The notes: a model not told the origin generated them from the letters alone. DNA of 64,000 bases from Paenibacillus yonginensis (GCF_001685395.1 NZ_CP014167.1:2113501-2177500), one strand, 5' to 3'. Positions 17,361-25,796 are shown, counted from the first letter of the stretch. Made by a program: numbers and translations.

Positions 17361-18172
17361 CAGCGCACACCTTCCGGTTTGGAATTCCGCGGCCCCATCA
17401 CATCCAGCACCGCCTGGGTCACAGACTCCCTCCTCATGAAGGTTTCCCCGATCAGCACGCCCTTGGCTCCGCATCCGGCCAGATAAGCGATGTCAGGCGT
17501 TCCGGCAATGCCGCTTTCACTGATTAATGCCGCTCCAGGCTTTACATAGGGTGCCAACCGTTCAGTCGTTTCCAGCCGGGTCTCAAAGGTCGTTAAATCG
17601 CGATTGTTCACGCCTATCAGTTTAACTCCGTCAAGTTTGTTGGCACGCTCCAGCTCCTGCCGGTCATGCACCTCGACCAGCGCATCCATGCCGAGTGAGG
17701 AAGCCAGATGGAAATAGTCATGAAGCTGGCGATCATCCAATATGGCGGCAATCAACAGGACCGCATCAGCGCCCAAAAGGCGCGCTTCGTAAATTTGCAG
17801 CTCATCAATGATAAAATCCTTCCGCAGCAGCGGCAGCTTTACTTCGGCACGGATTTGTCCGAGATACTCCGGACGCCCCTGAAAATACGAAACATCCGTC
17901 AATACGGAAATGCAGTCGGCCCCTGCTTCTTCGTAAGAGCGGGCAATCTCGACCGGATCAAAGTCCGGCCGAATCAGCCCTTTGGAGGGAGAAGCTTTCT
18001 TCACCTCGGCTATCAGTCCCATCTCGCGACTGCGTCCGGACAACAGCGCCTGTGCGAATCCGCGCGTCGGCGGAAGAGCGGCTACAGCCTTTTCTGCTTC
18101 CTTCACACTTAAACGACTCTTTAGTACTGCAACCTCTTCCTGCTTGGTAACGACGATTCGATCAAGATACAT
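17360..18172 (-). CDS. trpC: TrpC, indole-3-glycerol phosphate synthase
   Basis: Closes the indole ring from CdRP. The 270-residue TIM barrel shows LIAEVKKASPSKGLI (catalytic lysine), LPLLRKDFIIDELQIYEA, and LIGVNNRDLTTFE with SESGIAG. Its start overlaps the trpD end by 11 bp, and its stop shares a base with the trpF start, so the operon is tightly packed. Confidence 0.96.
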   Translation of the reverse strand: MYLDRIVVTKQEEVAVLKSRLSVKEAEKAVAALPPTRGFAQALLSGRSREMGLIAEVKKASPSKGLIRPDFDPVEIARSYEEAGADCISVLTDVSYFQGRPEYLGQIRAEVKLPLLRKDFIIDELQIYEARLLGADAVLLIAAILDDRQLHDYFHLASSLGMDALVEVHDRQELERANKLDGVKLIGVNNRDLTTFETRLETTERLAPYVKPGAALISESGIAGTPDIAYLAGCGAKGVLIGETFMRRESVTQAVLDVMGPRNSKPEGVR

Positions 18173-19202
18173 AACTTAACGCCCCCGTTGTTTGAATTAG
18201 CTGCTCCAGCTTGCTCGCAGCTCTGCCGCTGTCGACCGCCTCAGCCGCGATAACGACACCTTCCTTCATGCTGTCTGCGTAACCTGCCAGATAAATGCAA
18301 GCTCCGGCGTTTGCAAGCACAATATCACGGGCCGGCCCTTGCCGGCCATTCAAAATCTCCCGAATCAGCTGGGCATTTCTGACCGCATCCCCACCGTAAA
18401 TTTCCTCAAGCGAACAGCCGGTCAATCCCAGATCTTCCGCCCTGATTTCAAAGGTTCTGACTTCTCCATCCTTAAGCTCCGAAACTCGGGTTGGAGAAGA
18501 CAAGCTGATCTCATCCAATCCTTCGCCGCTGCTCACCACAAGAGCACGAACCAAACCTAATTCCCGTAGCACCTTGGCAATTGTTTCCGTCATGCGGGGA
18601 TCATAAAGGCCAAGGAGCTGCCGGTCTGCGCCGGCCGGATTCGTAAGCGGTCCAAGCAGATTAAATACGGTCCGCATTCCCAGCTCCTTGCGGGGACCGG
18701 CCGCATGTTTCATTGAAGGGTGGTATACCTGCGCGAACAGGAAGCAGAGTCCGATTTCATCCAGGCAGCGTTTGGCCTGTTCACCGTTTAAATGAATGTT
18801 GACTCCAAGCGCTTCGAGCACATCTGCGCTGCCGGCTTTGCTGGAAGCCGAGCGGTTGCCATGTTTGGCAATCCGGACGGAAGCCGATGAAGCAATCACA
18901 GCTGAAGCCGTTGAAATATTGAACTTCTGAATCCCCGAACCTCCGGTGCCGCAGGTATCAAGCAGTCCTGCAGTCTGAGCGCCGACTCCGGCAGCTTTAC
19001 TGCGCATCGCTTCGGCAAAACCGGCAATCTCCTGGACTGTCTCCCCTTTAAAGCGAAGCGCAGCCAGCAGACCGCCGATTTGGGCAGGAGTTGCTCCGCC
19101 TTCCATAATCAGATTCATCACTTCGCGCGCCTCTTCACGGCTTAAATCGCCGCCTCCGACCACCTTGGCCAATCCCGACTGCATAGTTCCGAACTCATTC
19201 AT
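18162..19202 (-). CDS. trpD: TrpD, anthranilate phosphoribosyltransferase
   Basis: Transfers phosphoribose from PRPP to anthranilate. The 346-residue protein has the glycine-rich DTCGTGGSG, KHGNRSASSKAGSADVLEALG and FNLLGPLTNPA motifs. The ATG overlaps the trpE stop by 4 bp. No trpG domain is fused to it. Confidence 0.96.
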   Translation of the reverse strand: MNEFGTMQSGLAKVVGGGDLSREEAREVMNLIMEGGATPAQIGGLLAALRFKGETVQEIAGFAEAMRSKAAGVGAQTAGLLDTCGTGGSGIQKFNISTASAVIASSASVRIAKHGNRSASSKAGSADVLEALGVNIHLNGEQAKRCLDEIGLCFLFAQVYHPSMKHAAGPRKELGMRTVFNLLGPLTNPAGADRQLLGLYDPRMTETIAKVLRELGLVRALVVSSGEGLDEISLSSPTRVSELKDGEVRTFEIRAEDLGLTGCSLEEIYGGDAVRNAQLIREILNGRQGPARDIVLANAGACIYLAGYADSMKEGVVIAAEAVDSGRAASKLEQLIQTTGALSYVS

Positions 19203-20791
19203 CTGATTTCCCCTCCTACCTGAACCGGCTTGTTGTATGGATATAAATAATCCTGATTGATTTCATGCTCCCCCGCTTCGGGTTCTGCCGGCGGAAACAT
19301 CTGTTCCGCCATGCGGATAGCCTTCAGCAGAGCCGTTGCTTTGTTAACCGTTTCCTCGTATTCCTTCTCCGGCACAGAATCCCAGACGATTCCCGCTCCG
19401 GCTTGAACGTAAGCTTTGCCTTGCTTGAACACGATCGTCCGAATGGTGATGCAGGAATCCATGTTCCCCGAGAAGCCGAGATAACCGATCGCTCCGGCAT
19501 AAGTTCCGCGGGCTTCGCGTTCCAGCTCGGCGATGATTTCCATCGCTCGCAATTTCGGCGCACCGGAGACGGTTCCAGCCGGCAGGCAGGAGAGAAAAGC
19601 GTCAAAGAAATCCTTATCCTTGCGCATCCGGCCCGAGACGCCGGAGACGATATGCATCACATGCGAGTATTTCTCTATGCTCATCAGCGTATCGCATTTC
19701 ACAGAGCCGAATTCGGACACCCGGCCCAGGTCGTTGCGGCCCAGATCAACCAGCATCAAATGCTCTGCCCGTTCTTTCTCGTCCGCCAGCAGCTCCGCTT
19801 CCAGAAGCGCATCTTCTTCCGGCGTTTTGCCCCTGGGCCGGGTACCAGCAATCGGACGGGTTTCGACCCTGCCCTGATCCACTTTCACCAGTGCCTCCGG
19901 CGAAGTCCCGACGATAATCTCGTCATCCAGCTTCAGGTAATACATATAAGGCGACGGGTTCGTTGTTCGCAGCAGCCTGTAGACGTGCATTGGAGATACA
20001 TGGGTATCCATTTCAAATCTTTGCGATAACACCACTTGAAAAATGTCCCCCGCCCGGATGTAGTCCTTTGCCCGATCTACATTCGCCATATATTCCGCTT
20101 TGGTCAGATTGGACTTGATCTCGCCCAGCTCGATATGCTCCGGCACGGGTCTGCGGCTGAACCCTTCGCTTCCGTCCGGCTTCTCGAGCAGTTCAGCCAT
20201 TTCATCCAGCTTCCGGCAGGCTTCTTCGTAGGCGAGGCGAATTTCACCGTCCCCCGCGCCCGGCTTAACATGAATATTGGCAACCAGCAGGATTTGCTGT
20301 TTGACGTGATCAAAGACAATAACCTGATCGCAGAACATAAACTGGATATCCTGCATGCCCATGTCATCTACCTTATGGGCGGGCAGCTTCTCATAATACT
20401 GCAGCAGGTCGTAGCCAAAGAATCCGATGGCCCCGCCTGTGAAAGGCGGCATCTGCTCCAGGCGCGGGCTGCGGTATTTCCGCAGCAACGCTTTCAGCTC
20501 TTCCACCGGTTTGCCGGAAAGAGCCGTTTTCTTGCCCTCCTGCTCCAGCACCATCTGTCCATGTTTGCCGTACATCATGACAAAGGGATCGGTACCGATG
20601 AACGAATACCTCGCCCATTTCACGCCTCCCTCCACACTCTCCAGCAGAAAAGCGCGATCTTTCGAAGCAAATCTTTGAAACAAACGAATCGGCGTCTCCA
20701 AATCGGCAAGAAGCGGCCTCATTACGGGGATCAGATTAAATTCGTTTGCCATTGCAAGCACCTGTTCAACATTCGGGGTTGTCGTCACCAT
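19199..20791 (-). CDS. trpE: TrpE, anthranilate synthase component I
   Basis: Forms anthranilate from chorismate, using ammonia from a glutamine amidotransferase partner. The 530-residue chorismate-binding protein has the tryptophan feedback motif LLESVEGG near residue 49, and ETRPIAGTRPRGKTPEED, HLMLVDLGRNDLGRVSE and YAGAIGYLGFSGNMD. No trpG follows, so, as in B. subtilis, the amidotransferase is presumably a shared PabA/TrpG encoded elsewhere. The ATG has an AAGGAGTG ribosome site. Upstream lies a leader with TRAP-type control. Confidence 0.96.
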   Translation of the reverse strand: MVTTTPNVEQVLAMANEFNLIPVMRPLLADLETPIRLFQRFASKDRAFLLESVEGGVKWARYSFIGTDPFVMMYGKHGQMVLEQEGKKTALSGKPVEELKALLRKYRSPRLEQMPPFTGGAIGFFGYDLLQYYEKLPAHKVDDMGMQDIQFMFCDQVIVFDHVKQQILLVANIHVKPGAGDGEIRLAYEEACRKLDEMAELLEKPDGSEGFSRRPVPEHIELGEIKSNLTKAEYMANVDRAKDYIRAGDIFQVVLSQRFEMDTHVSPMHVYRLLRTTNPSPYMYYLKLDDEIIVGTSPEALVKVDQGRVETRPIAGTRPRGKTPEEDALLEAELLADEKERAEHLMLVDLGRNDLGRVSEFGSVKCDTLMSIEKYSHVMHIVSGVSGRMRKDKDFFDAFLSCLPAGTVSGAPKLRAMEIIAELEREARGTYAGAIGYLGFSGNMDSCITIRTIVFKQGKAYVQAGAGIVWDSVPEKEYEETVNKATALLKAIRMAEQMFPPAEPEAGEHEINQDYLYPYNKPVQVGGEIR

Positions 20792-20929
20792 TATTCACTC
20801 CTTATGGGGTTGGCGGACGATGAGCAACGGCTGCAAAACTTCCCGGTTGGACTTACCTCCGAGAAGGCGCCATCAAAGGATCGGCATGCCGGGGACGAAC
20901 CGATAGGTCCATGTCCATGCTCCGGCAAC

Positions 20930-20958
20930 AAAAAAAGCCTCTACCGAAGTAGAGGCTT
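20930..20958 (-). terminator. trp operon attenuator hairpin
   Basis: A perfect 10-bp stem (AAGCCTCTAC with GTAGAGGCTT) and a UUCG loop, followed by a U-run, about 140 nt before trpE. Its 5' arm (CUCUACU, 20954-20948) can instead pair with AGUAGAG inside the GAG-repeat region (21098-21092), giving mutually exclusive antiterminator and terminator forms. Confidence 0.85.
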
Positions 20959-21056
20959 ACCCTTTGATCGCAGATAAAGACAAGAGTCCTGCGGGAAAAA
21001 GCTCGTTCCGCTAAGGGTTCTTCCCCATAACGGCGCACTTTCACCTGACCCGGACA

Positions 21057-21106
21057 TACTCATCCACTCATCTCAGCTCTGCTCATCTCAGCTCTACTCT
21101 TCTAAA
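21057..21106 (-). promoter_or_regulatory. TRAP-binding site in the trp leader
   Basis: On the minus strand eight triplets (UAG then seven GAG) start every 5 nt exactly, each separated by 2 nt, from 21104 down to 21067; one more GAG lies at 21061-21059. The (G/U)AG-N2 repeat is the known RNA target of TRAP, the tryptophan-activated protein whose gene mtrB is in this window at 32982. Bound TRAP would mask the antiterminator strand and let the attenuator form. The repeat count is slightly below the eleven of B. subtilis. Confidence 0.88.
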
Positions 21107-21113
21107 CTTGATC

Positions 21114-21212
21114 CTATAAACGCCAATCATGACGGATGACATACTCAGTCATAACGGGCTGCCCCGGAACCGGCTCTCCGATTCCTCCAAGGCCTTCTAT
21201 GCTAAAACTCAT
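21114..21212 (-). CDS. Possible 32-codon upstream ORF in the trp leader
   Basis: An ATG-to-TAG frame that begins MSFSIEGLGGIGE and ends with VIRHDWRL, finishing 9 nt before the first TRAP triplet. It contains one tryptophan (residue 30) and one tyrosine. The ribosome site is weak and I recognise no relative. It may be a leader peptide, a remnant, or chance; it is listed because of its position and protein-like composition. Confidence 0.3.
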   Translation of the reverse strand: MSFSIEGLGGIGEPVPGQPVMTEYVIRHDWRL

Positions 21213-21221
21213 ATTGAAACC

Positions 21222-21249
21222 TGTATACACTCTTCTAACCTAATCACAA
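21222..21249 (-). promoter_or_regulatory. Weak candidate promoter of the trp operon
   Basis: TTGTGA (-35) and TATACA (-10) with a 16-nt spacer on the minus strand. It lies downstream of the aroH terminator, so trpE needs a promoter in this region, but the match is only moderate. Confidence 0.35.
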
Positions 21250-21288
21250 TATAACGAATGCCGAACCGTTTGGCAACAGCTTTCTGGG

Positions 21289-21320
21289 AAAAAAACGGCC
21301 TACTTGCTCAAATCAGGCCG
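21289..21320 (-). terminator. Terminator overlapping the aroH stop codon
   Basis: CGGCCT pairs with AGGCCG over a 13-nt loop, followed by seven U on the minus strand. The stem contains the aroH TAG, so aroCBH transcription would mostly end here before the trp leader. Confidence 0.75.
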
Positions 21321-21665
21321 CAGCACCTGGGCGCCGCGCAGGTAAACATGACGCATTTCGCGCTGGTTTTTCTCCGTATTCACCTGGATCATGACCCGAA
21401 TGCACAGAGGAAGGCTGCCCTGTACCGGAATCTCCGTCGCGCACATCAACGGAACAAAATCCCAGCCTTCGATCGCTCTGACCGCTCTTGCCGGAAAGGC
21501 AGCGTCGAGATCGGTGGTCATCGTAATCCAAACGCTGCCAACCGTTTCAGGGTCCAGAACGTTTCGTGTAATGATTTCATTCAGCAGCTCTTCCGTTGCC
21601 TGCAAAATTTCTTGTTCATCGTTCCGCTGTACAGTCGTTGCTCCGCGGATCCCGCGATTAAACAT
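21300..21665 (-). CDS. aroH: AroH-type chorismate mutase
   Basis: Monofunctional trimeric chorismate mutase of 121 residues, converting chorismate to prephenate for TyrA and phenylalanine synthesis. It begins RGIRGATTVQRNDEQEIL, with the active-site arginine, and contains VWITMTTDLDAAFPARAVR and CIRVMIQVNTEK with the conserved glutamate/arginine set. The ATG at 21665 overlaps the aroB end by 8 bp; the longer frame is a read-back. The order aroC-aroB-aroH matches Bacillus. Confidence 0.95.
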   Translation of the reverse strand: MFNRGIRGATTVQRNDEQEILQATEELLNEIITRNVLDPETVGSVWITMTTDLDAAFPARAVRAIEGWDFVPLMCATEIPVQGSLPLCIRVMIQVNTEKNQREMRHVYLRGAQVLRPDLSK

Positions 21666-22761
21666 GCTGCTTCTCCTCCCTGAGCCGCCCAAGCACATCC
21701 TTCACCTCGGCGACCGTCATGTCTTTAACGATGTTTACCTTGCCAATTCTGTCCGGCAGCACAAACACCATCTGATCTTCTCTGAATTTCTTGTCATGCA
21801 TCATCGCGCTGAGGATCGCTTCATCCTCCCAGCCTTCCGGAATAGCGGTCGGCAGTTCGAATTTCTCCAGCAGCGACTTGGTTCTTGGTAAAATATCCGC
21901 CGGTTTGCCCCGGCCAACCGCCAGCATGGCCGAACCGACCATGCCGATCGAAATCGCTTCGCCATGAAGCAGTGTACCGTATCCGCCAACCGCTTCCAGC
22001 GCATGGCCGATCGTATGCCCCAGATTAAGAATGGCTCGCTGTCCATTCTCGCGTTCATCGCCCGAAACGACCTGCGCCTTGATGGAGCAGCCCCGCTCCA
22101 GCGCGTATCCCAGCGCCGGAAGGTTTAAAGCCAGCAGCTCGGCTGCATGTTCGTCGCACCAGCCAGCGAACGCTTCATCCCAGATCAGCCCGTGTTTGAC
22201 CACTTCGGCCAAACCGGACCGCACTTCGCGGGGTGGAAGCGTTAGCAGTGTATTCAGATCATACAAAACCAGCTTCGGCTGGTGAAAAGCGCCGATCATA
22301 TTTTTGGCCAGTGGATGATTCACAGCCACCTTGCCGCCGACGCTGCTGTCATGAGCCAGTATTGTCGTCGGGATTTGCACAAAATCGATGCCCCTCATGT
22401 AAGTAGCCGCCACGAAGCCGGCCAGATCGCCTACAACACCTCCGCCCAGCGCAACCACGGTGGAGCTGCGGTCAAGCCCGGCCTGGATGGCTGTCGTCAT
22501 GACCTCTTCATATACCTGCAGCGATTTGGAGGCTTCACCGCCCGGTACGACATGTGCTTTTGTCTGATAGCCTTCCGCCTGCAGCCGGTCTTCCAATAAA
22601 GCCAAATAATGTGGAGCAATATGATCATCCGTGACGATCAGCAGCTTGCTCTTGCGGGAAATCTCATGCAGGGCAAACAACTCTCCCGCCCGTTCCAGCA
22701 GCCCTTCCCCAATGTAAATCGGATAAGAGCGGTCGCCTAGTTCCACCTGAACCGTTCTCAT
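21658..22761 (-). CDS. aroB: AroB, 3-dehydroquinate synthase
   Basis: Second shikimate-pathway step, NAD- and zinc-dependent, 367 residues. The NAD/substrate core is visible as VALGGGVVGDLAGFVAATYM, QIPTTILAHDSSVGGKVAVN and NLGHTIGHALEAVGGYGTLL, with metal-binding histidines. Its ATG overlaps the aroC stop (TAATG), suggesting coupled translation. Confidence 0.96.
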   Translation of the reverse strand: MRTVQVELGDRSYPIYIGEGLLERAGELFALHEISRKSKLLIVTDDHIAPHYLALLEDRLQAEGYQTKAHVVPGGEASKSLQVYEEVMTTAIQAGLDRSSTVVALGGGVVGDLAGFVAATYMRGIDFVQIPTTILAHDSSVGGKVAVNHPLAKNMIGAFHQPKLVLYDLNTLLTLPPREVRSGLAEVVKHGLIWDEAFAGWCDEHAAELLALNLPALGYALERGCSIKAQVVSGDERENGQRAILNLGHTIGHALEAVGGYGTLLHGEAISIGMVGSAMLAVGRGKPADILPRTKSLLEKFELPTAIPEGWEDEAILSAMMHDKKFREDQMVFVLPDRIGKVNIVKDMTVAEVKDVLGRLREEKQHV

Positions 22762-23930
22762 TAGTACCGCTCCAGCTGCTGCTTGTAAGCTTCGTAGTTG
22801 CGCTCGATCTCTCCCAGGGAATCGCCGCCGAACTTCTCCAGGAACGCTTTGGCCACTTCCCAGGCCACCACGCTCTCGAGCACTACGCTTGCCGCAGGCA
22901 CCGCACAGGCATCGGAACGTTCGACTTGAGCCGTGAACGGCTCTTTTGTATCGATGTCCACGCTTTGCAGCGGTTTGTACAGGGTAGGGATCGGCTTCAT
23001 GACGCCGCGTACCACAATAGGCATGCCGTTGGTCATGCCGCCCTCGAATCCGCCGAGACGGTTGCTGGCCCGGTGATACCCTTTCTCCTCGCTGTACAAA
23101 ATTTCATCATGCACCTGGGAGCCGCGCAGCTGGCCCGCCTCAAATCCGATTCCGATTTCAACACCTTTAAAGGCATTGATTGACATAACTGCTTGGGCAA
23201 TCCGTCCATCCAGCTTGCGGTCATACTGCACATGGCTGCCCAGTCCGACCGGCGCCCCTTCGATAATACATTCCACGACCCCGCCGATCGAATCGCCCTC
23301 CTGTTTGATCTGGTCGATGTAGGCCTCCATTTTCGCTTCGGTTTCCTTATCGACTACACGAACAGAAGATTCCTCGGTCAAACGGGCCAGTTCGTCCAGC
23401 GGCAGATTATTAGGGGGTGCTTCAATTTCCCCGATCCGGATAACTTGTCCGGCCACCTTTATGCCGAAATGCTCAAGCAGCTGCCGGGCCACCGCGCCGC
23501 AGGCCACGCGGATCGCCGTTTCCCTGGCGCTGGAACGCTCCAGGACGTTCCGAAGATCCTTGAGATCATATTTCAAACCACCGTTCAAATCGGCGTGACC
23601 CGGACGTGGGCGATGGACGCGGCGTTTCTCTTCGTCCGTGCCTTCAATCGGTTCAATGTTCATAATGTTCTGCCAGTGCTTCCAGTCGTTATTTTCGACG
23701 ATCAAAGCAACCGGCGCTCCGGTTGTGTACCCGTGACGAACACCGCCTGCAATTTTGGCCGTATCCTTCTCGATCTGCATGCGCCGGCCGCGGCCATACC
23801 CTTTCTGCCGTCTGAGCAGTTGGAAATTCAAAGCTTCAAAATCCAGCTTCAAATTGCTGGGCAATCCTTCTATGATAGCTGTAAGCTGAGGACCGTGTGT
23901 CTCCCCTGCTGTCAAATAACGCAAACTCAT
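22761..23930 (-). CDS. aroC: AroC, chorismate synthase
   Basis: Final shikimate-pathway enzyme, FMN-dependent, 389 residues; called aroF in B. subtilis. Motifs: [47 protein letters not shown] and [17 protein letters not shown]. It heads the aroC-aroB-aroH unit, with a good sigma-A-type promoter upstream, and its chorismate feeds trpE, aroH and mqnA of this window. Confidence 0.96.
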   Translation of the reverse strand: MSLRYLTAGETHGPQLTAIIEGLPSNLKLDFEALNFQLLRRQKGYGRGRRMQIEKDTAKIAGGVRHGYTTGAPVALIVENNDWKHWQNIMNIEPIEGTDEEKRRVHRPRPGHADLNGGLKYDLKDLRNVLERSSARETAIRVACGAVARQLLEHFGIKVAGQVIRIGEIEAPPNNLPLDELARLTEESSVRVVDKETEAKMEAYIDQIKQEGDSIGGVVECIIEGAPVGLGSHVQYDRKLDGRIAQAVMSINAFKGVEIGIGFEAGQLRGSQVHDEILYSEEKGYHRASNRLGGFEGGMTNGMPIVVRGVMKPIPTLYKPLQSVDIDTKEPFTAQVERSDACAVPAASVVLESVVAWEVAKAFLEKFGGDSLGEIERNYEAYKQQLERY

Positions 23931-23989
23931 GCTGCGTTCCCCCTTTAAACTGTTAAACTGTAAAGAGCTAAATTGAACATTCTTGCCCC

Positions 23990-24019
23990 ATTATAATATT
24001 TGAGTATACGTTCTGTCAC
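23990..24019 (-). promoter_or_regulatory. Promoter of the aroC-aroB-aroH unit
   Basis: GTGACA (24019-24014) and a perfect TATAAT (23995-23990) with an 18-nt spacer on the minus strand, about 60 bp before the aroC start. Confidence 0.7.
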
Positions 24020-24099
24020 GCAGGGATTCAAATTTGCTGCCAAACGGCTGTTGATCCGTCCGGATGTCCACAAAGCTCGAACCCCTGTTCTGATGCTGC

Positions 24100-24128
24100 T
24101 TGACACGGATATGCAGCAATAATACTCT
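24100..24128 (+). promoter_or_regulatory. Candidate promoter of the TetR gene
   Basis: A perfect TTGACA at 24100-24105 with a weak TACTCT -10 after 17 nt, just before the TTG-started regulator. It has no copy of the GGAAT-N4-ATTCC operator. Confidence 0.45.
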
Positions 24129-24150
24129 TAATATCAGTGAGGTGTATACA

Positions 24151-24708
24151 TTGAGCAAGCGTAAGGATATTTTGAAGGCTACACTGGATTTGATCCATGA
24201 GGAAGGACTACAGTCCGTCACATTTTCTAAAATTTTCAAGAAAGCGAACGTTGGCTCCGGGACGGTTTTTAATTATTTTTCCAGCAAAGAGGAGCTTGTG
24301 AACGAAGTCTACCGGGAAGCCAGAATCCATATGGGAGAAGCCTTGCTTGAAGGCTATGATTCCAGTCTCGGCTTGTATGAACGCTTCAAGCAGCTGCAGA
24401 TGAACCGGCTGAAATTTGGCATGCAGTCGCCAAAGGAGTATTTGTTTATTGACAGCTACTCCTATTCTCCTTACATTTCTCCCGAACTCCGCCATATGGA
24501 GGATCACTCGCTTGAGGTGTTCAACTCTGTTCTTGCCGAAGGCCAGAAACAAGGCCTGATCAGGCCGATTGATCCCCGGCTGTGCTATCAAATCATCAAT
24601 GGCGTGATTTCCTCCATCCTGAAAGGTTATTTTGTGCAAAAATATCCGCTGGATGAGCAGCAGATTCAGCAAACCCTGGAAGCCTCGTGGAAAGCAATCT
24701 CCCTATAA
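24151..24708 (+). CDS. TetR/AcrR-family transcriptional regulator
   Basis: A repressor of 185 residues. The N-terminal helix-turn-helix is SVTFSKIFKKANVGSGTVFN followed by YFSSKEELVNEVYREA, the classic TetR form; the C-terminal domain is a variable helical ligand pocket. The TTG at 24151 with a GTGAGGTG ribosome site is preferred to the upstream ATG, which lies inside the likely promoter. It precedes an SDR gene on the same strand, whose promoter carries three matching palindromes, so the SDR gene is the probable target. The inducer is unknown. Confidence 0.86.
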   Translation: MSKRKDILKATLDLIHEEGLQSVTFSKIFKKANVGSGTVFNYFSSKEELVNEVYREARIHMGEALLEGYDSSLGLYERFKQLQMNRLKFGMQSPKEYLFIDSYSYSPYISPELRHMEDHSLEVFNSVLAEGQKQGLIRPIDPRLCYQIINGVISSILKGYFVQKYPLDEQQIQQTLEASWKAISL

Positions 24709-24711
24709 CGA

Positions 24712-24746
24712 AAGCCCGGGCCCTTTTATGGGCTTGGGCTTTTTTT
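24712..24746 (+). terminator. Terminator of the TetR gene
   Basis: A 12-bp stem (AAGCCCGGGCCC with GGGCTTGGGCTT, two G-U pairs), 6-nt loop and T-run immediately after the stop codon, which separates tetR from the SDR transcript. Confidence 0.85.
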
Positions 24747-24777
24747 GGTTTGCGCCTATTTAGTTTGAGAAGATTTT

Positions 24778-24791
24778 GGAATTATAATTCC
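24778..24791. promoter_or_regulatory. Operator-like palindrome 1 (GGAAT-N4-ATTCC)
   Basis: GGAATTATAATTCC, a perfect 14-bp palindrome, upstream of the SDR promoter. Confidence 0.6.
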
Positions 24792-24860
24792 ATAAACATG
24801 TGATTAACACACATATAAATTACTTTTTTCTGAAAAAAGTAGCTTTACCCTCAATTTTAC

Positions 24861-24874
24861 GGAATGTATATTCC
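24861..24874. promoter_or_regulatory. Operator-like palindrome 2 (GGAAT-N4-ATTCC)
   Basis: GGAATGTATATTCC, ending 9 bp before the -35 hexamer of the SDR promoter. Confidence 0.65.
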
Positions 24875-24883
24875 AAAAATCGC

Positions 24884-24912
24884 TTGACGTTTTTCTCGAC
24901 CTGCTCTACAAT
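24884..24912 (+). promoter_or_regulatory. Sigma-A promoter of the SDR gene
   Basis: TTGACG, a 17-bp spacer and TACAAT. The expected start of transcription near 24919 coincides with operator 3, so a bound repressor would block initiation. Confidence 0.8.
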
Positions 24913-24918
24913 GAACTT

Positions 24919-24932
24919 GGAATGAACATTCC
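24919..24932. promoter_or_regulatory. Operator-like palindrome 3 (GGAATG-N2-CATTCC)
   Basis: GGAATGAACATTCC, a palindrome with 6-bp arms at the predicted transcription start of the SDR gene; the best-matched site of the three. Confidence 0.7.
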
Positions 24933-24965
24933 AAATCTTAAATTAGAAACGAGGGCGCTGGAATA

Positions 24966-25796
24966 ATGAATAAAGTGTGGTTCGTTACGGGAAGTTCACG
25001 CGGCTTAGGCCGTGCTTTGGCCGAGGAAGTGCTGAAGCAGGGTCACAAGCTGTTTGCTACCGCCCGCAAACCCGAGCAGCTGGCTGAGCTAGTGCAGCAA
25101 TATCCGGGGCAGGTAGAGGCTTTCGCTCTCGATGTCACCCATAAAGAGCAAGTGCAAGCGGCCGTGCAAAAAGCGGTTGAGGTTTTTGGCCGGATTGATG
25201 TGCTGGTGAACAACGCGGGGTATGGAAATATCGCATCAATCGAAGAAGTCACGGAAGACGATTTAAGAGCTCAAATCGAAACCAATCTGTTTGGCGTTAT
25301 TAACGTTACTCAAGCCGTTCTTCCTGTTATGCGCAAGCAGCGGGCCGGACATATCCTCCAAATCTCTTCAATCGGAGGCCGCATCGGATCTCCCGGTCTT
25401 GGCGCCTACCAGACGGCCAAATGGGCGGTGGAAGGTTTCTCGGAGGTGTTGACTGAAGAAGTCAAACCGCTGGGCATTAAAGTCACGATCATCGAACCAA
25501 GCGGGTTCCGTACGGATTGGGCAGGATCATCCATAAGTTATCAGGAGCCTATGGAGGACTATCAGGCAACTGTGGGCAACATGCATGAGCTGTTGCGGCA
25601 AGGCTCCGGCAAACAAGACGGGGATCCGGTACGTGCCGCACAAGCCATGATTGCCATCACGGCCGAGCCTTCCCCTCCTCTGCGGCTTCTCCTCGGCAAA
25701 ACAGCCGTGCAAATGGCCAAACAAGCGGATCAGGCCAAACTCGCCGAAACGGAAAAATGGGAAGCGCTAAGCGTTTCTGCTGATTTCCCTGAATAA
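24966..25796 (+). CDS. Short-chain dehydrogenase/reductase
   Basis: Classical SDR oxidoreductase of 276 residues. The cofactor motif is VTGSSRGLGRAL (TGxxxGxG; an Arg after it suggests NADPH), then NNAGYGNIASI, the catalytic serine in ISSIGGRIGSPGLG, and the YQTAK catalytic tyrosine and lysine. It most resembles the broad YtbG/oxidoreductase group that acts on small carbonyls; the substrate is unknown. It stands alone under a strong promoter with TetR-type operators, consistent with an inducible detoxification enzyme (inference). The pair is inserted between cheR and aroC. Confidence 0.87.
   Translation: MNKVWFVTGSSRGLGRALAEEVLKQGHKLFATARKPEQLAELVQQYPGQVEAFALDVTHKEQVQAAVQKAVEVFGRIDVLVNNAGYGNIASIEEVTEDDLRAQIETNLFGVINVTQAVLPVMRKQRAGHILQISSIGGRIGSPGLGAYQTAKWAVEGFSEVLTEEVKPLGIKVTIIEPSGFRTDWAGSSISYQEPMEDYQATVGNMHELLRQGSGKQDGDPVRAAQAMIAITAEPSPPLRLLLGKTAVQMAKQADQAKLAETEKWEALSVSADFPE

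Noticed and set aside
20853..21044. A 63-codon GTG frame inside the trp leader
   Set aside because: It overlaps the attenuator, begins with GTG without a good ribosome site and has a Cys/Arg-rich, unfamiliar sequence; it is likely chance in the leader.
23991..24239. An 82-codon minus-strand frame upstream of aroC
   Set aside because: It spans the promoter region of aroC and the start of the tetR gene and has no ribosome site or family similarity.
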